DNA of 64,000 nt from Herbaspirillum rubrisubalbicans (GTDB lineage Bacteria; Pseudomonadota; Gammaproteobacteria; Burkholderiales; Burkholderiaceae_D). The translations under genes and the position numbers were made by a program. The stretch lies in the NCBI RefSeq assembly GCF_003719195.1, contig NZ_CP024996.1, forward strand, positions 3,906,001 to 3,970,000. Direction: 5' to 3'. The notes beneath the pieces were generated by a model. It did not search any database. It was not told the origin of the DNA and was given only the letters and a program-made list of their open reading frames with translations. This document shows, piece after piece, positions 38,346 to 48,400 of the stretch; the first letter of the stretch is position 1; each line of letters opens with the position of its first letter.

Positions 38346-40235
38346 TTACTTCCAGTCCCCGCGCAGTTCGCGCACCTTTTCCTGCAGCAGCTCGGGGCTG
38401 ACCTGGTCGGCTGCAATCGGCTCGCCGGCCACCAGTTCCAGGCGCGAGAACAGTCCGCGCTTGAAGGTACGGGTGACGGGATTGCTGGGGTCGCGCGAGA
38501 ACAGGCTGCCCCACAAGCCGCGCAAGGCCAGCGGCAACACCGGCACCGGGGTGCGGTCGATGATCTTTTGCACGCCGCCCTTGAAGGGATTCAACTCACC
38601 ATCGCGGGTCAGTTTGCCCTCGGGGAAGATGCACACCAGTTCGCCTTCATGCAGGGCCTGGGCGATATCGACGAAGGCCTTTTCGGTCAGCCACGGGTCG
38701 GCCTTGACCGGGGCAATCGGAATGGCCCGCACATTGCGGAACAGCCACGACATCAACGGAATCTTGAAGATCTGGTAATCCATCACGAAGCGCACCGGAC
38801 GCGGGCTGGCGGCCATGATGGCGATGGCATCGACATAGCTCACGTGATTGCATACCAAGACCGCCGGCCCCTGGTCGGGGATGGCCTGGCCATTGACGAT
38901 GCGCACGCGGTAGAAGGTATGGATCAGGATCCAGGCCAGGAAGCGGATCAGGAATTCCGGCACCAGCGAGAAGATGTAGACCGCCACCACGCCATTCATG
39001 ATGGCAGTGGCCAGGAAGATCTGCGGAATGGTGAGCCCTGCCTTCAACAGCACCATCGCCACCAGCGCCGAGACCACCATGAACAGGGCATTCATGATGT
39101 TCATCCCGGCAATGGTGCGCGAGACGTGGGCCGGGTCGCAGCGGGTCTGGATCAAGGCGAACAGCGGCACGATGTAGAGCCCGCCGAACAGACCAATGCC
39201 CAGGCAATCGCCCAGGATGCGCCAGCTACCGCCCTGCGCCAGGAAGCCGGCCACATCCAGCATGGCCGCCGGCGTCACATAGGCTTGGCTGGCGAAGTAC
39301 AGCTCCAGCCCGAACACCGACAGGCCAATTGAGCCAAACGGCACCAGCCCGATTTCCACCTTGTGACCGGACAATCGCTCGCACAACAGCGAGCCGGCTC
39401 CGATACCCACCGAGAACACCGCCAGCAACAGCACGAACACGCCATGGTCGCCATGCAGGTAGTTCTTCGCATAGACCGGAAACTGCGCCAGCATGATGGC
39501 GCCATAGAACCAGAACCAGGAATTGCCCAACAGCGACAGGAACACCGGCCGGTTGCGCCGCGAAAAACCGATGTTGCGCACGGTCTCGGTGAAGGGATTC
39601 CAGTTCACCTTCAGCTCCGGCACCGGTGCCGGCGAGAGCGGAATGCGCAGGCTGGCCAGCCAGCCCAGCACGGCAATGCCGATGGTCACGCCGGCCACCA
39701 GGTGCAGCCCCCAGGGCTTGTGCACCACCAGCACCGCACCCAGGATTTCCCCCAGCAGGATGCCGACGAAGGTGCCCATCTCGATCAAGCCATTGCCGCC
39801 CACCAGTTCGTCCTGGCGCAACTGCTGCGGCAGGTAGGCATATTTCACCGGCCCGAACAGGGTGGAGTGAATGCCCATGCCGATGACGGCGGCAATGAGT
39901 AGCACCAGATGATGGGTCATCCAGCCATAGGCGGCGATGGCCATGATGACGATTTCCAACAGCTTCACGGCGCGCGCCATGCGGCCTTTTTCCAGCTTGT
40001 CGGCCAGTTGACCGGAGGTGGCCGAGAACAGGAAGAACGGCAGGATGAACAAACCCGGAATGAGGTTATTGAGCAAGCCCGGGTCCATGTCGGTCCAGGA
40101 CAGCGCGTCATAGGTGAGGATGGTCAGCAGCGCGGTCTTGAAGACGTTGTCGTTGAGCGCGCCCAGGAACTGGGTCCAGAAGAAGGGGGCAAACCGTCGT
40201 TGGGCAAAGAGCGTGAACTGGCTTTTCTTTTGCAT
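38346..40235 (-). CDS. MFS lysophospholipid transporter / PlsC acyltransferase fusion
   Basis: The 629-residue protein joins two activities. Residues ~1-420 form a 12-segment major facilitator domain similar to LplT (FLGALNDNVFKTALLTIL at the start). Residues ~430-629 form a PlsC-type 1-acylglycerol acyltransferase with NHVSYVDAIAI (HX4D) and FPEGKLTRDGEL. Separate LplT and Aas proteins in enterics flip and re-acylate lysophosphatidylethanolamine, so the fusion probably does both. It lacks the acyl-ACP synthetase domain of Aas, so the acyl donor is unknown. It follows aroC's upstream region closely, so aroC may be transcribed with it. Confidence 0.93.
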   Translation of the reverse strand: MQKKSQFTLFAQRRFAPFFWTQFLGALNDNVFKTALLTILTYDALSWTDMDPGLLNNLIPGLFILPFFLFSATSGQLADKLEKGRMARAVKLLEIVIMAIAAYGWMTHHLVLLIAAVIGMGIHSTLFGPVKYAYLPQQLRQDELVGGNGLIEMGTFVGILLGEILGAVLVVHKPWGLHLVAGVTIGIAVLGWLASLRIPLSPAPVPELKVNWNPFTETVRNIGFSRRNRPVFLSLLGNSWFWFYGAIMLAQFPVYAKNYLHGDHGVFVLLLAVFSVGIGAGSLLCERLSGHKVEIGLVPFGSIGLSVFGLELYFASQAYVTPAAMLDVAGFLAQGGSWRILGDCLGIGLFGGLYIVPLFALIQTRCDPAHVSRTIAGMNIMNALFMVVSALVAMVLLKAGLTIPQIFLATAIMNGVVAVYIFSLVPEFLIRFLAWILIHTFYRVRIVNGQAIPDQGPAVLVCNHVSYVDAIAIMAASPRPVRFVMDYQIFKIPLMSWLFRNVRAIPIAPVKADPWLTEKAFVDIAQALHEGELVCIFPEGKLTRDGELNPFKGGVQKIIDRTPVPVLPLALRGLWGSLFSRDPSNPVTRTFKRGLFSRLELVAGEPIAADQVSPELLQEKVRELRGDWK

Positions 40236-40333
40236 GAGGGGGCAATCAGGTCGGCAGGGGGTCGGGAGAGGGAGGGCAGGAAGTAGCGCAGCCTACGCAG
40301 GCTGGAGTTCAATGACAACGACACCATCGGGCA

Positions 40334-40360
40334 ATAAAAAACCGCTCCAGCAGGAACGGT
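40334..40360 (-). terminator. terminator after the CBS-domain gene
   Basis: ACCGCTCC and GGAACGGT arms (one G-U pair) with a four-base loop are followed on the minus strand by TTTTTTATT. Confidence 0.82.
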
Positions 40361-40419
40361 CATGGCGGCGCCGCCCCTCACAGCCGGGCGCACGCCGCTG
40401 GCAAGGACATGGGCCGGAT

Positions 40420-40881
40420 TCAGCGATTGCCTTCGCGCTCTTCTTCCTCGGCCGGCCAGTCGCGGATGTAGGCCTTGAGCATCTTGTTCTCGAAGCCTTG
40501 CGCATCCAGCACGGCCTTGGCCACGTCATAGAAGGACATCACGCCCAGCAGGGTGCGCGCTTCCATCACCGGCACGTAGCGCGCGTGCTTTTCCAGCATG
40601 ATGCGGCGCACTTCGTTCAGGTCGGTGTCGGGCGTGACCGTGATGGGGGCATCGTTCATGTGCTTGCGCACGGTCGAGCCGCCCAGGGCACCACCGTTCT
40701 GGTGCAGCGTCAGCAGCACTTCGCGGAAGGTCAGCATACCGACCAGGTCGCCATATTCCATCACCACCAGCGAGCCGATGTCTTTCTCGGCCATGGCGTT
40801 CACCGCCTCTTGAATCGGGGTGTCGGGCGTGACGGTGAAGAGGATGTTGCCTTTGACCTTGAGGATTTCAGAGACTTTCAT
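40420..40881 (-). CDS. CBS-domain-pair protein
   Basis: The 153-residue protein is a free-standing pair of CBS domains (about residues 8-65 and 75-135), with DTPIQEAVNAMAEKDIGSLVV and DTDLNEVRRIMLEKHARYVPV. Such stand-alone pairs usually bind adenine nucleotides and regulate partner proteins. No partner is evident here. It is monocistronic with its own terminator. Confidence 0.92.
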   Translation of the reverse strand: MKVSEILKVKGNILFTVTPDTPIQEAVNAMAEKDIGSLVVMEYGDLVGMLTFREVLLTLHQNGGALGGSTVRKHMNDAPITVTPDTDLNEVRRIMLEKHARYVPVMEARTLLGVMSFYDVAKAVLDAQGFENKMLKAYIRDWPAEEEEREGNR

Positions 40882-41176
40882 GATGTCGTCCTAGTTGTAT
40901 GAAGCTGTTTTGACTGTAGGCGATGACGCCGGGAAAATCCAATTCATGGGGGCCATAGCTTAACCGATCCTGTGCAGGGCCGCTGGCACCGCCCCCATGC
41001 CGGGATGCAAGGCACATGGTACGGGCAAGCGCGCCCTTTGGGCAACCGCCAAACGCATTGCTATGCAGTATTGCCGCCAGTCATGGTGAAGCTTGCTTGA
41101 GCATAAGGATTGCATATGGCGGCCTGGCTGACTAAGCTGGAAGAGTCTGGATCCCCAGGAGAATCAGGAGAAGCCC

Positions 41177-41497
41177 ATGTCTGCCACCCTGCCCGACCGC
41201 CATTACGCCAGCTTCAGCGAGTTCTATCCGAGCTATCTCAGCGAGCATACGCACCGGGTCAACCGGCAACTGCACTTCCTGGGATCGACGCTGGCCCTGT
41301 TGAGCCTGTTGTTGCTGCTGCTCACGCGCCAGTGGTGGTGGCTGGCGGTGGCGCTGTTGTGTGGCTACGGCTTGGCCTGGGTCGGACATTTCATGGTGGA
41401 GAAGAACCAGCCGGCCACCTTCCGCCATCCGCTCTATTCCTTCATGGGCGACTGGGTGATGTACTGGCAAATGCTCACGGGACAGGTGTCTTTCTAA
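41177..41497 (+). CDS. DUF962/Mpo1-like membrane protein
   Basis: The 106-residue protein matches the DUF962 (Mpo1-like) family: FYPSYLSEHTHRVNRQLHFLGS at the start, two central membrane helices (about 36-74) and GHFMVEKNQPATFRHPLYSFMGD. Yeast Mpo1 is a 2-hydroxy fatty-acid dioxygenase that uses conserved histidines, several of which are present here. Bacterial function is unproven. A CAGGAGAA ribosome-binding region precedes the ATG. Confidence 0.9.
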   Translation: MSATLPDRHYASFSEFYPSYLSEHTHRVNRQLHFLGSTLALLSLLLLLLTRQWWWLAVALLCGYGLAWVGHFMVEKNQPATFRHPLYSFMGDWVMYWQMLTGQVSF

Positions 41498-41558
41498 GAA
41501 TTGTTCATATCCCGTCCAAAACTGCCCTAGCCCCCCCACCCTGCGCCTGGCTTGCGCT

Positions 41559-42944
41559 TCAACGCTCCCACATGCGGCGCCGCTGCTCCAGCGGCACGGC
41601 GGCATAGGGCATGGCGGTCACTGCTGCGGCCGCTTCCTGCACCGCCTGATCTGCGGCGCGGCCGCCCTGGCAATACTCTTCCAGCGATTGCGCCAGCACC
41701 GCATTGATGGCCTCTTCCACCCGCGTCACCAGGGTTTCTTCCTCGCCGGCCTGGGCCAGCACGGCCGGGTCGAACACGAACAGGCGATAGACCCGCGCCA
41801 ACTGGATCGTGCCGGGATTGGCGGCCAGCGTCCAGCGATCCATGTCGTCGGTGATGCGCCGGTTCCAGCCGCTGCGGGCGCGGGTATCGGGCTTGACCGA
41901 GGCCACCCAGCCCTCCTCGCTCATCCTGGCCAGCAATTGCTGCAACTCGCCCAGGCCCAGCTTGGTGGCGCGGCGCACTTCTTCCATGCTGACCACGGCC
42001 GAGTCCACCCCGACCCGCGCCGCGTGCAGGCATTTCAAGACCTTGACCGCATCGATGAACTCCGCTCCCGGCGAAGGGACGTGCCACCAGCGCTCGTAGC
42101 GCACCACCGGCAGGGCGGCGGTCAACAGGGCACCAAAGAGCGTGACCATCCACATCATGTAGATCCACACCAGGAAGATCGGCAGCACCGCCACCGTGCC
42201 ATAGACCATGGTGTAGGTCGGGAACTTGAGGATATAGGCGGCAAAGAGACGCTTGGCGATTTCCAGGCCGATGCCGGCCAGCAGGCCGCCGGCTGCGGCA
42301 TCGCGCCAGTCCACGGTCTGGTTGGGCACGGTGCTGTAGAGCAGCGTGTAGGCCAGGGTCGAGAACATCAGCGAGACCAGCGTATAGAAGCTCGCCCCCA
42401 GCCACGGCAGGCTCTTGACGGCGCCTCCGGTGGCGGTGGACAGATACGAAGTCACGCTGATGGACACCCCGATCAATAGCGGCCCCAGCGTGATGATGGC
42501 CCAGTACACCAACACCCGCTGCACCAGCGGGCGCGACTTCTTGACGCGCCAGATCTGGTTGAACACGCTCTCGATGGTGGACATGGTCAACACCGAGGTC
42601 AGGATCAGCAGCACCCCGCCCACGGCCGAGATGCGCGCCGACTTGGCGGCGAACTGGTTGAGGTAGCCGAGGATGGTATTGGCTACGCCCTTGGGCATGA
42701 GGTTGTCGACAAAATAGGCTTCCAGCGAGGCGCGGAAGGTCGAGAACAGCGGGAAGGCCGTAAACAGCGCCAACGCGATGGTCAGCATCGGCACCAGCGA
42801 CAGGATGGTGGTAAAGGTCAGGCTGCCGGCCACTTGCGGCAGGCGGTCTTCGCGCAGACGCCGGCCGGCGAAGCGCAACAGGTCGCTCAACTGCTGACGG
42901 GTCAGACCACGCATACGGGACAGGGAAACACGCAAAGAGGACAT
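41559..42944 (-). CDS. YihY/virulence factor BrkB family inner-membrane protein
   Basis: The 461-residue protein has a six-helix YihY core (from SLTFTTILSLVPMLTIALAL to MWMVTLFGALLTAALP, about residues 40-290). A long cytoplasmic C-terminal part of about 170 residues follows, including an SMEEVRRATKLGLGELQQLL winged-helix-like region. YihY proteins were once called RNase BN, but that activity belongs to another protein. A start at MSSLRVSLSR fits the family; an in-frame ATG ten codons upstream is possible. Confidence 0.9.
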   Translation of the reverse strand: MSSLRVSLSRMRGLTRQQLSDLLRFAGRRLREDRLPQVAGSLTFTTILSLVPMLTIALALFTAFPLFSTFRASLEAYFVDNLMPKGVANTILGYLNQFAAKSARISAVGGVLLILTSVLTMSTIESVFNQIWRVKKSRPLVQRVLVYWAIITLGPLLIGVSISVTSYLSTATGGAVKSLPWLGASFYTLVSLMFSTLAYTLLYSTVPNQTVDWRDAAAGGLLAGIGLEIAKRLFAAYILKFPTYTMVYGTVAVLPIFLVWIYMMWMVTLFGALLTAALPVVRYERWWHVPSPGAEFIDAVKVLKCLHAARVGVDSAVVSMEEVRRATKLGLGELQQLLARMSEEGWVASVKPDTRARSGWNRRITDDMDRWTLAANPGTIQLARVYRLFVFDPAVLAQAGEEETLVTRVEEAINAVLAQSLEEYCQGGRAADQAVQEAAAAVTAMPYAAVPLEQRRRMWER

Positions 42945-43062
42945 CCGTTGGACTTCTCGACTTCTGGACTTCATTGTAGGAAACAACGCAGCAAGACTGC
43001 AGAGTCAGACTAAGGTTCCTTGCCGGCAGAGCGCGGATGGCAAGCTCACTGGTGCTTGGCCG

Positions 43063-43128
43063 CTTATCTACCCGCCATCTACCCGCCATCTACCCGCCAT
43101 CTACTGCTTATCTAGTACTTATCTAGTG
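43063..43128. repeat. 11-bp tandem repeat (minisatellite)
   Basis: Three exact copies of CTACCCGCCAT (43068-43100) are flanked by related 11-mers of the form CTTATCTAGT plus one base. The 11-bp period matches about one helical turn. Confidence 0.85.
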
Positions 43129-43137
43129 CTTAGTTGA

Positions 43138-44312
<1,175 letters not shown>

Positions 44313-44373
44313 GCGCTCTGCCCCGATCACGGCGCGCTGCCCCAGGTGGCGCGCTCCCTCTTTGCCCTCTTCC

Positions 44374-45780
44374 ATGACCGATTTCCTCGCTGCCTGCCGT
44401 GCCGCCATCGGCGCCGCCCATGTCCTCACCGATGCCGCCGACACCGCCGGCTACCTGACCGACCAGCGCGGCCGCTTCACCGGCCGCGCACTGGCCGTGC
44501 TGCGGCCGGCCAATACCGCCGAGGTGGCCGCCATCGTCAAGCTGTGCGCGCAGTACGCGGTGCCGCTGGTGCCGCAAGGGGGCAATACCGGCCTGGTGCT
44601 GGGCAGCGTGCCCGACCAGCAGGGCAATGCCGTGGTGCTGTCGCTGCGCCGCTTAAACCGCGTGCGCGCGGTCGATCCGATCAACAATACGATGACGGTG
44701 GAAGCCGGCTGCATCCTGCAACAGCTGCAGGAGCAGGCCGCTGCGGTACAGCGCCTGTTTCCGCTGTCGCTGGCGGCCGAAGGCAGTTGCACCATCGGCG
44801 GCAATCTCTCCACCAATGCCGGTGGGACTGGCGTGCTGCGCTATGGCAATACCCGTGAACTGTGCCTGGGGCTGGAAGTGGTGACGGCCCAAGGGGACGT
44901 CATGAGCAGCCTGAAGGGCTTGCGCAAGGACAATACCGGTTACGACCTGCGCGATCTGTTCATCGGTGCCGAGGGCACGCTGGGTATCATCACCGCCGCA
45001 GTCTTGAAGCTCTTCCCGCCACCACAGGCCCAGCTCACCGCAATGGTGGCCCTGCCCGCGCCGGCCCAGGCGCTGGCACTGCTGCAACTGGCGCAAGCGC
45101 AATGCGGGGCGGCACTGACCGGCTTCGAGCTGATGTCAGACTTCTGCCTGCAACTGGTCCGCAAACACTTCCCCGAGCAGCGCCTGCCCTTTGCCCAACC
45201 CTACGCGCACTACGTGTTGCTGGAGGTCTCGGACAGCGAATCGGAACAGCACGCCCGCCAGCTCTTCGAAAACCTGATCGGCCAAGCCCTGGAGCAAGGC
45301 CTGGCCGAGGATGCCGTGATCGCCGCTTCGCTGGCCCAATCGCAGGCCCTGTGGCGGCTGCGCGAAAGCATCTCGAGTGCGCAGGCCAGGGAAGGCAAGA
45401 ACATCAAGCATGACATCTCAGTGCCGATCTCGCGCATCGCCGACTTCATCGCCGTCACCGATGTCCTGGTGCAGCAAGCCTCGCCCGGCTGCCGCATGGT
45501 CTGCTTCGGCCACCTGGGCGATGGCAACCTGCACTACAACATCTCGCCACCCGTGGGGGTGGCCGATACCGACTTCATCGCCCGTCAGACCGAACTCAAC
45601 CGGGTAGTGCATGACAGCGTGGACCGCTTCGGCGGCTCGATCTCGGCCGAGCACGGGCTGGGCGCCTTGAAGCGCGAGGAAATCCTGCGCTACAAGTCGC
45701 CGGTGGAATTGCGTCTGATGCGCGCCATCAAAGCGGCGCTCGATCCGCAGCAATTGATGAATCCTGGCAAGGTGCTCTGA
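44374..45780 (+). CDS. FAD-linked oxidoreductase, GlcD/D-2-hydroxyacid dehydrogenase type
   Basis: The 468-residue protein has the FAD-binding PCMH domain (VPLVPQGGNTGLVLGS and EGSCTIGGNLSTNAGGTGVLRYG, within residues 35-210). The C-terminal cap carries HLGDGNLHYN and SAEHGLGALKREE. Family members oxidise D-lactate, glycolate or D-2-hydroxyglutarate; the sequence alone does not choose. The ATG of MTDFLAAC is preferred to an upstream TTG. It follows the DUF2069 gene by about 60 bases. A heptanucleotide repeat begins one base after the stop. Confidence 0.92.
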   Translation: MTDFLAACRAAIGAAHVLTDAADTAGYLTDQRGRFTGRALAVLRPANTAEVAAIVKLCAQYAVPLVPQGGNTGLVLGSVPDQQGNAVVLSLRRLNRVRAVDPINNTMTVEAGCILQQLQEQAAAVQRLFPLSLAAEGSCTIGGNLSTNAGGTGVLRYGNTRELCLGLEVVTAQGDVMSSLKGLRKDNTGYDLRDLFIGAEGTLGIITAAVLKLFPPPQAQLTAMVALPAPAQALALLQLAQAQCGAALTGFELMSDFCLQLVRKHFPEQRLPFAQPYAHYVLLEVSDSESEQHARQLFENLIGQALEQGLAEDAVIAASLAQSQALWRLRESISSAQAREGKNIKHDISVPISRIADFIAVTDVLVQQASPGCRMVCFGHLGDGNLHYNISPPVGVADTDFIARQTELNRVVHDSVDRFGGSISAEHGLGALKREEILRYKSPVELRLMRAIKAALDPQQLMNPGKVL

Positions 45781-45781
45781 A

Positions 45782-45823
45782 TTCAGAGTTCAGAGTTCAG
45801 AGTTCAGAGTTCAGAGTTCAGAG
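45782..45823. repeat. heptanucleotide tandem repeat, six copies
   Basis: Six exact copies of TTCAGAG begin one base after the oxidoreductase stop codon. It lies outside any gene. TCTGAACTC shortly downstream is a short inverted echo of the unit, so a hairpin is possible. Confidence 0.95.
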
Positions 45824-45860
45824 TTTTGACCTCTGACATCTGAACTCGGCGCATCCCAAC

Positions 45861-45892
45861 AAAAAAGGGACGGACGCCAATACGAGCCGTCC
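45861..45892 (-). terminator. terminator after the MHYT-GGDEF-EAL gene
   Basis: GGACGG and CCGTCC form a 6-bp stem with a 13-base loop. On the minus strand six T residues follow. The stem is short, so strength is uncertain. Confidence 0.6.
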
Positions 45893-46024
45893 GCCCCGAC
45901 CTCCCCCTCAGGAGCCTGCCTGGAAGGCCCATTACACCAGCCTTCCTCTATGTAATCATCTTTGCATCAAGCGCCGCGCCGCAATCCATGGAATAAGAGC
46001 CCTTGCCACGGCCAATTTACCGGA

Positions 46025-48112
46025 TCAGGCCGCGCTCTTTTGCTGCTCGCGCATGGTCTGCAGGAACAAGTCGGGCGCCATCGGCCGTCCGCGCAGGTAG
46101 CCCTGCAGCGCGTGGCAGCCCGCCGCCGCCAGGAATTGCTGCTGCCCCTCGGTCTCCACACCCTCGGCCACGATGCGCAGGCGCAACGCCCGCCCCAGCG
46201 CCACGATGGCCGAGACGATGGCGGCATCTTCGCTGCCCTCGCTCAAGTCGCGCACGAAACCACGGTCGATCTTCAATTCATGGGCCGGCAGACGCTTCAA
46301 GTACAGCAGGCTGGAATAGCCGGTGCCGAAGTCGTCGATGGCAATCTCCACGCCCAGCTCGGCAATCTTCTGCAGGGTCTGCAAGCTGGCCTCGGTATCG
46401 TGCATGGCGGTGGATTCGGTCACTTCCAGGGTCAGGCAATGCGGCGGCAGTTGATGCTTGTCCAGGGCGGTGCGCACCACCTCCACCAGGTGCGGATCGG
46501 CAAACTGCAGCGCCGACAGGTTGACCGCGATCTTCCAGTGGGCATACCCCAGGGTCAGCCATTGGCGCATCTGGCGGCAGGCTTCGTCCAGCACCCAGGC
46601 GCCGATCGGAATGATCAGGCCGGAACGCTCGGCCAGGCCGATGAATTCATCCGGCCCCACCAGGCCGCGTTGCGGGTGCTGCCAGCGCAGCAAGGCTTCG
46701 GCGCCCAGCACCTGGCCATCGGGCAGGCCGAACTTGGGCTGGTAGACCAGCCGCAACTGCTTGCGCTCCACCGCCACCCGCAACTCCTGCAGCCATTGCA
46801 ACTGATGATGGGCGTTGGCATTCATCGAGGGCTCGAAGAAGTGGTAGCCGTTACGGCCGGCGCGCTTGGTGTGATACATGGCGGCGTCGGCATTGATGAC
46901 CAGATCATGGCGGGTGGCGCCGTCTTCCGGGTAAATCGCAATGCCGACACTGGCCGAGACCCGCAGCTCCTGCTGGGCCAGCGTGAAAGCTTGATTGACC
47001 ACTTCCACCAGCTTCTCAGCCACCGGCATGGCGCCTTCCGGCTGCTCCAGTTCCACCAGGATCACGAATTCATCGCCGCCCAGGCGCGCCACCGTATCCT
47101 GGGCGCGCATGATGGAACTGAGCCGACGCGCCACCTCCACCAGCAGGCGATCGCCCACATGGTGGCCCAGCGAATCGTTGATGGCCTTGAAACCATCCAG
47201 GTCCATGAACATCAGCGCGAAATGACCCTGGGTGCGCGCCGCCTTGTGGATGGCCTGGGTCAGACGGTCTTCCAGCAGGGTACGGTTGGGCAGCTTGGTG
47301 AGATGATCGTGCAAGACCATCTGGGTCAATTCTTCATTGGCCTCGGCCAGGGAACGGGCCAGCTTGGCGGTGCGCGACTCCAGTCGCGCATCCAGCACCG
47401 AGGTCAACAAGGCGATGGTCAGGACCGCCAGCGTGACCACGATGATGAGGATGGCCAGCCAGCCGCTGCCCACGCCTTCGCGCGCGGCCAGACACACCGC
47501 CCCGCGCGGAAAGCTGGCTGCGGCCATGCCGGTATAGTGCATCCCGACGATGGCCAGGCCCATCACCACCGAAGCACCGGCGCGCGCGACCCTCACATGC
47601 GGGGTGTTGCGGCGCAGGCTGAAGGCGATCCACAGGGCGGTGGCCGAGGTCACCACCGCAATGATCACCGAGCCCACGAACAGCACCAGGTCGTAGTCGA
47701 TGCCCGGCTGCATCCGCATGGCGGCCATGCCGGTGTAATGCATGGCGACAATGCCCGAACCCATCAGCACGGCGCTGCCCAACAGGCGCCGCAGCGGCAG
47801 TTCGGCCCGGGTCACGATCCACAATGCAAAGCCCGAGGTGAGCACGGCAATGAGCAGCGAGACCAGCGTGATCCAGGCATCGTAGCCCAGCGCGATGGGC
47901 AGGCGAAACGCCAGCATCCCGATGAAGTGCATGGACCAGATGCCCACCCCCATGGCAATGGCGCCCCCGGCCAGCCAGAAGCGCGCCGCCCGCGAATACA
48001 GGTGGTTGCTGGTGCTGATGCGCTCGGCCATGTCCAGCGCCGTATAGGAGGCGAGGATGGCAACCAGCAGGGAGACGACAACCAGCAGCTTGTCGTAGTG
48101 GGCGATGAGCAT
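46025..48112 (-). CDS. MHYT-GGDEF-EAL cyclic-di-GMP signalling protein
   Basis: The 695-residue inner-membrane protein has an N-terminal MHYT sensor of seven helices with SMHFIGM (near 60), AMHYTGM and GMHYTGM. These motifs are thought to bind copper and sense oxygen, CO or NO. A GGDEF domain (about 265-430) follows with an intact RLGGDEF active site and a canonical I-site (RAQD five residues upstream). An EAL domain (about 445-690) comes next with EALLRW, TEST, DDFGTGYSS and EGVETEGQ intact. Both activities therefore look possible. It is divergent from pldA. Confidence 0.95.
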   Translation of the reverse strand: MLIAHYDKLLVVVSLLVAILASYTALDMAERISTSNHLYSRAARFWLAGGAIAMGVGIWSMHFIGMLAFRLPIALGYDAWITLVSLLIAVLTSGFALWIVTRAELPLRRLLGSAVLMGSGIVAMHYTGMAAMRMQPGIDYDLVLFVGSVIIAVVTSATALWIAFSLRRNTPHVRVARAGASVVMGLAIVGMHYTGMAAASFPRGAVCLAAREGVGSGWLAILIIVVTLAVLTIALLTSVLDARLESRTAKLARSLAEANEELTQMVLHDHLTKLPNRTLLEDRLTQAIHKAARTQGHFALMFMDLDGFKAINDSLGHHVGDRLLVEVARRLSSIMRAQDTVARLGGDEFVILVELEQPEGAMPVAEKLVEVVNQAFTLAQQELRVSASVGIAIYPEDGATRHDLVINADAAMYHTKRAGRNGYHFFEPSMNANAHHQLQWLQELRVAVERKQLRLVYQPKFGLPDGQVLGAEALLRWQHPQRGLVGPDEFIGLAERSGLIIPIGAWVLDEACRQMRQWLTLGYAHWKIAVNLSALQFADPHLVEVVRTALDKHQLPPHCLTLEVTESTAMHDTEASLQTLQKIAELGVEIAIDDFGTGYSSLLYLKRLPAHELKIDRGFVRDLSEGSEDAAIVSAIVALGRALRLRIVAEGVETEGQQQFLAAAGCHALQGYLRGRPMAPDLFLQTMREQQKSAA

Positions 48113-48400
48113 GGCGGACGGTGCAGCGGATCAGGTATCAGGTACGGGGACAGTGAATATGAAGATTCACCGCAGACTTGGCAAAGATGAATCCTTGTTA
48201 CCAAGCTTAGAAGGCGCGGCATTGTCCCGCAATCAGGAAATACCCCCTTGTCATTTTGACACCTCCATACCGCGAATGGCAACTTTATGGGCAACTGTCG
48301 ATCTGTTCTAATTGCGGCCAAATAATGCCATCACAGCACAACAAGATGCAAAATTAAAACAATACAGACCCCATCAAAACAGATCGCTAACAAGGAAACC

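Noticed and set aside
41527..43089. 520-codon minus-strand frame overlapping the YihY gene in another frame
   Set aside because: The overlapping frame has Arg/Gly-rich low-homology sequence, while the YihY frame has clean membrane helices.
45962..48190. 742-codon plus-strand frame opposite the cyclic-di-GMP gene
   Set aside because: His/Gln-rich translation typical of antisense to GGDEF-EAL codons; intact catalytic motifs are on the minus strand.
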